Assembly (NCBI GenBank): GCA_030148365.1
Contig: JASBTO010000215.1
Coordinates: 1-8,859 of the forward strand
From: Kangiellaceae bacterium
Lineage (GTDB): Bacteria > Pseudomonadota > Gammaproteobacteria > Enterobacterales > Kangiellaceae
Direction: 5' to 3'
DNA length: 8,859 bases
The notes under the pieces are model-generated. The model saw nothing but the letters and a program-made list of their open reading frames with translations. It did not search any database and was not told where the DNA came from. Within the stretch, counting starts at the first letter, position 1; every line of letters begins with the position of its first letter. Positions 5,991 through 8,859 of this stretch are shown here, piece by piece. The position numbers and the translations under genes are program-made.

Positions 5991-6545
5991 TCAGGGGCAG
6001 GTCAGGGCCTTGCCGCTGGCATTTTCGTCGATCCCGTCCTCATCACTGTCCCTGGAAAAGCGGGTTCTACCGGATTTCGACACGATTACCGCCCGGGCAA
6101 ATTCGGGCCGGTTCTGGCCGCAATAGACGAAACTGCCATTCATGTGATTGGTGATGCCGGTCGGCAACCACTGGATATAGGGCTTGGCCGCAAAGGCCTT
6201 CCAGCGTAACGAGTCCGACTCAGGGATTTTCTCCCGGCTTGCCAAGATGATCTCGCCATCGTCAATCTGGCCATTACCATCCTTGTCACTGAACAGGTGA
6301 CGTCCCTGGCTCCAGTCCTTTCCGCAACTGTGATCTCCGAGGCGTGGACACAAGCTGATTCTTTGCCTCCCGAAAATGGCCTTTTGTCGCGCGTTTTGCA
6401 AATCCCGGTGCAGACTCCGAAGTTCGGCGTTGACCCGGTTTTGCAGGATCCACCTGTCCATTGCCGGGATGGCGACCGCAAGCGCTATGGCCACGATACT
6501 GACGGTGAGCATCAGCTCCACCAGAGTAAACCCCTTGTTTATCAT
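5991..6545 (-). CDS. fimT: FimT/GspH-family type IV minor pilin (pseudopilin)
   Basis: The start at 6545 has a strong GGAGG (6552-6556). The 184-residue product begins MINKG then FTLVE: a short leader cut after Gly5 by prepilin peptidase PilD, with Glu at +5 of the mature protein and a hydrophobic helix to about residue 28. It should be held in the inner membrane and then built into or primes the pilus. The globular part has paired cysteines (66/74 and 142/183), the FimT-like LCPRLGDxxCGKDWxxG block and a canonical EF-hand-type loop at 87-98 (Asp87, Asp89, Asn91, Asp95, Glu98). GRTR at 159-162 matches the GRxR motif reported for DNA-binding FimT in Legionella. A second acidic DxDxDG loop starts at 166. 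It lies after pilR, as fimT does in Pseudomonas. FimU or GspH are alternatives; no further minor pilin genes follow. Confidence 0.88.
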   Translation of the reverse strand: MINKGFTLVELMLTVSIVAIALAVAIPAMDRWILQNRVNAELRSLHRDLQNARQKAIFGRQRISLCPRLGDHSCGKDWSQGRHLFSDKDGNGQIDDGEIILASREKIPESDSLRWKAFAAKPYIQWLPTGITNHMNGSFVYCGQNRPEFARAVIVSKSGRTRFSRDSDEDGIDENASGKALTCP

Positions 6546-6646
6546 GAGAAACCTCCGTGTCCGATTGAAAAACCTTAATCGAATGGAGACTTCCAGACCT
6601 AGGTGTTATTGCCGGCAAGGCAGGCAGGTAATGACTTAAATCTTTA

Positions 6647-6660
6647 GGGGCATTTGCCCC
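6647..6660. repeat. GC-rich hairpin between pilR and fimT
   Basis: GGGGC (6647-6651), loop ATTT, GCCCC (6656-6660) form a five-pair hairpin 51 bp after the pilR stop in the - direction. The downstream sequence (TAAAGATTT on the - strand) is only moderately U-rich, so it may be a weak terminator or processing site. The rest of the 165-bp gap (6546-6710) shows a TTGCCGGCAA palindrome (6609-6618) but no convincing sigma-54 or sigma-70 promoter for fimT. Confidence 0.4.
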
Positions 6661-6710
6661 GTGACGACAAAAGAGAGGAATTTCCGGTAAATCAGGAAGC
6701 CCGGCTCAGT

Positions 6711-8084
6711 TTAATCGATACCCAACTTTTTCAGACGGTAACGAATGGCCCTGAAACTGATACCTAGCAGCTTGGCGGCTTCGGTCTTGTTCCAGCGGGT
6801 TTTTTCAAGCGCTTCGATGATAGCCTCTTTTTCCAGATCTTCAAGGTAGGTTTCCAGGTTCTGGTTGTCGAGCTCCGGATCCGGGCTGGTGCCGGCCTGG
6901 CGCAAGGGCTGTATTTCGGTGACCGCGGGCTCAATGGAACACTCGGGGAGGAGCATGTCCTCCGGCTGGATATCTTCGCCACCGGCAAGCGCAATGGCCC
7001 GCTCCAGTATATTCTCCAATTCCCGGATATTGCCCGGGAAACGGTAAGCTTCGAGTGCCGCGAGTGCGCTATCACTGAGCCGGGGCAACGGGTTGCCCGA
7101 GGTTTGTTCAAGTCTTTGCAGGAAGTGGTTGACGAGCAGGGGGATATCTTCCCGGCGTTGGCGTAGTGGTGGTACGGTCAGGCCGATGACATGGATCCGG
7201 TAAAACAGATCCTGGCGGAACTCACCGGCCTTGACCATGGCGTCAAGATCCCGGTGGGTGGCGCTGATGATGCGGACATCTACCGATATTTCCGCTTCCT
7301 CGCCGATGGGGCGGATAGCCTTTTCCTGGATGGCCCGCAGTAGTTTGACCTGCATGGTCAGAGGCAGGTCAGCGATTTCATCCAGAAACAGGGTGCCGCC
7401 ATCGGCGGCCTTGAACAGGCCTTCCTTGTTTGCGCTGGCGCCGGTAAAGCTGCCTTTCCGGTGACCGAAAAATTCACTTTCTATAAGCTCTGCCGGGATC
7501 GCACCGCAGTTTACCGGAATAAAGGGACCGTCGCGGCGGGCACTTTGCCAATGGATGGAGCGGGCCACCAGTTCCTTGCCGGTACCCGACTCGCCGGTGA
7601 TCTGCACCGGTGCCTGACTACGCGCCAACTTGACGATGGTTTGGCGTAATTGCTCGGTGATGCGGCTGTCGCCAATGATTTTCGGCGGCGATTTGCGGTT
7701 GCGGCCTTCATTATTGCCGGCGAGTTTCAGCGCATGGGTGACGAGCTTGCGGAGATCCTTCAGATTGACCGGTTTTGAAACAAAGTCGAAGGCCCCGGCT
7801 TTCATCGCATCAACGGCAATGTCGACATTGCCGTGGGCGGTTATCATGGCCGTGGGGATGTGCGGCGAATTTTCCTGGATATACCGGACCAGATCGATGC
7901 CATCGCCATCCGGAAGGCGCATGTCGGTCAGGCAGAAGTCACAATGATGACTGGTCAGCAAATCTCTGGCTTCGTTGAGGGTGGTCGCCGAGACGGTTTC
8001 CAGATCCATTTGCTGCAGGGTCAGTTCCAGCAGGTGGAGGATATCCGGTTCATCGTCGACCAGAAGGACGCAAGCTCTATTCAT
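6711..8084 (-). CDS. pilR: PilR, NtrC-family sigma-54-dependent response regulator
   Basis: PilR is phosphorylated by PilS and activates sigma-54 promoters, classically the major pilin gene pilA. The 457 residues (445 in Pseudomonas) have three domains. Receiver 1-120: acidic Asp10/Asp11, phospho-acceptor Asp54 (CLTDMRLPDGDG), Thr82 and Lys104. AAA+ core ~135-365: Walker A GESGTGKE 164-171, sigma-54 contact loop GSFTGA 211-216, Walker B TLFLDE 231-236 and the FRQDLFYRI arginine region near 290. Fis-type helix-turn-helix ~415-457, ending RWNKTEAAKLLGISFRAIRYRLKKLGID (two pieces: RWNKTEAAKLLG and FRAIRYRLKKLG). The Ser in GSFTGA replaces the usual Ala and agrees with my memory of Pseudomonas PilR. 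Start at 8084 lacks a good Shine-Dalgarno and follows the pilS stop by 10 bp, suggesting translational coupling. Confidence 0.95.
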   Translation of the reverse strand: MNRACVLLVDDEPDILHLLELTLQQMDLETVSATTLNEARDLLTSHHCDFCLTDMRLPDGDGIDLVRYIQENSPHIPTAMITAHGNVDIAVDAMKAGAFDFVSKPVNLKDLRKLVTHALKLAGNNEGRNRKSPPKIIGDSRITEQLRQTIVKLARSQAPVQITGESGTGKELVARSIHWQSARRDGPFIPVNCGAIPAELIESEFFGHRKGSFTGASANKEGLFKAADGGTLFLDEIADLPLTMQVKLLRAIQEKAIRPIGEEAEISVDVRIISATHRDLDAMVKAGEFRQDLFYRIHVIGLTVPPLRQRREDIPLLVNHFLQRLEQTSGNPLPRLSDSALAALEAYRFPGNIRELENILERAIALAGGEDIQPEDMLLPECSIEPAVTEIQPLRQAGTSPDPELDNQNLETYLEDLEKEAIIEALEKTRWNKTEAAKLLGISFRAIRYRLKKLGID

Positions 8085-8094
8085 ATTTTTCTAA

Positions 8095-8859
8095 TCACGC
8101 CATGCTGAATGTAGTGCGAAAACAACTTCCCCCCATAGCCAGTGGAATGTATTCCAACTGAGCCCCGTTAGCTTCACATATTTCACTGGCAAGATAAAGG
8201 CCGAGGCCGCTGCCCTGGGCACTGGTCGTGAAAAACGGTTCGAATATCTGGGCCGCAGTTTCCGGAGGGATGCCGGGACCGTTGTCGATCACGTCCAGGC
8301 AGGGCGGCTGACCGGTCTGGCTGTGATTGGCGACCAGTGTCAGGCGGGGCCGGTCCGGATTGTTCTGGCCATAGCGGACTGCATTCTCGCACAAATTGAC
8401 AAGTACCTGCTCGAGCTGGGAACGATCAAAGGCAACCGACAGGTCTGGCGGAATCACTTCGATAGTCCATTCCAGTGCCGGGGAGTGAACCTGGTTGAAA
8501 TCGAGGGTAAAGTCCTCGAGGAAATTCTTGAGGCGGATTTTGTCGCTGATAGCGGCTTCTCGCCGGGAGATGGCCATAACATTTTCAATAATGGCATTGA
8601 GCCGATCGGAGTGGCGGCTAACGATGTCCAGCAGTCTGCGGTCCTTCTCGGCCAGCGAACTGGACTCCTCCAGGAGTTGGGAGGCGTGACTGATAGCCCC
8701 GAGGGGGTTGCGAATTTCATGGGCAATACTGGCCGTCAATTGGCCGAGGCTGGCAAGTTTCATTTGCTGGGCCTTGCGGGTCAGGGCCGAAAAATCCTCG
8801 AGCAGGATGAGGTAAAGGTCCGGATTGTGGCCAAGACTGATAAAGGATGGCAGCAATTC
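8095..8859 (-). CDS. pilS: PilS sensor histidine kinase, C-terminal part (5' end outside window)
   Basis: The frame is open through the right edge, so this is the last ~254 residues; the TTG at 8856 is not a true start. Visible parts are the end of a linker or PAS region (LILLEDFS), then the DHp helix with the phospho-accepting His in SIAHEIRNPLGAISHASQLL (codon 8719-8721), and the HATPase domain: N box NLCENAVRYG, G1 DNGPGIPP, F box FEPFFTT and G2 GSGLGLYLASEI. The six-helix membrane sensor of PilS would lie outside the window. PilS phosphorylates PilR and in Pseudomonas responds to pilin levels in the inner membrane. The call rests on the adjacent pilR and the fimT downstream as well as on the kinase motifs; a generic NtrB-like kinase is the alternative. 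Confidence 0.9.
   Translation of the reverse strand, partial: ELLPSFISLGHNPDLYLILLEDFSALTRKAQQMKLASLGQLTASIAHEIRNPLGAISHASQLLEESSSLAEKDRRLLDIVSRHSDRLNAIIENVMAISRREAAISDKIRLKNFLEDFTLDFNQVHSPALEWTIEVIPPDLSVAFDRSQLEQVLVNLCENAVRYGQNNPDRPRLTLVANHSQTGQPPCLDVIDNGPGIPPETAAQIFEPFFTTSAQGSGLGLYLASEICEANGAQLEYIPLAMGGSCFRTTFSMA

Noticed and set aside
6546..6710. A sigma-54 promoter driving fimT under PilR control
   Set aside because: I found no GG-N10-GC pair in a convincing TGGCAC/TTGCA context on the - strand in this gap.

Overview
The window looks like a chromosomal segment from a moderately GC-rich gammaproteobacterium. The evidence is a typical short PurC preceded by an MBL-fold hydrolase (a Pseudomonas-like arrangement), a PilS-PilR-FimT type IV pilus block in the Pseudomonas order, and a gammaproteobacterial-length LexA. 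I see no phage, insertion sequence, CRISPR array, tRNA or rRNA. Nothing looks recently acquired, and coding density is high. The genus cannot be named from sequence reading alone.

Layout. Six genes run on the + strand: the 3' end of an MBL-fold hydrolase gene (2-316), purC (375-1085, closed by a strong terminator), a secreted chalcone-isomerase-like/TonB-C fusion gene (1348-2643, closed by a second strong terminator), an M14 cytosolic-type carboxypeptidase (2720-3844), a saccharopine reductase-like dehydrogenase (3897-5201) and lexA (5327-5926). Three genes run on the - strand and converge on lexA: fimT-like minor pilin (5991-6545), pilR (6711-8084) and pilS (8095 to the right edge, incomplete).

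How the genes relate. purC is de novo purine synthesis. The two terminators leave the CHI/TonB gene as its own transcription unit. The carboxypeptidase and the saccharopine reductase are probably co-transcribed, and both chemistries involve glutamate, but a shared pathway is only a guess. PilS (sensor kinase) and PilR (sigma-54 activator) form a two-component pair for type IV pilus expression. The pseudopilin downstream fits the same pilus and carries a GRxR motif linked to DNA binding in competence-type FimT. lexA stands alone, without sulA or an imuAB-dnaE2 cassette after it.

Most worth a second look: (1) the CHI-like domain joined by a long Lys/Pro/Ala-rich linker to a TonB C-terminal domain; (2) a LexA with a changed recognition helix beside a perfect 16-bp palindrome that is not a classical CTGT-N8-ACAG SOS box; (3) an in-frame 24-bp duplication at the start of lexA; (4) a FimT with both a GRxR motif and two calcium-type loops; (5) an exact 16-bp tandem repeat between lexA and fimT. 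None of these proves a wholly new system. The fusion protein and the LexA/operator pair are the best candidates for new biology.
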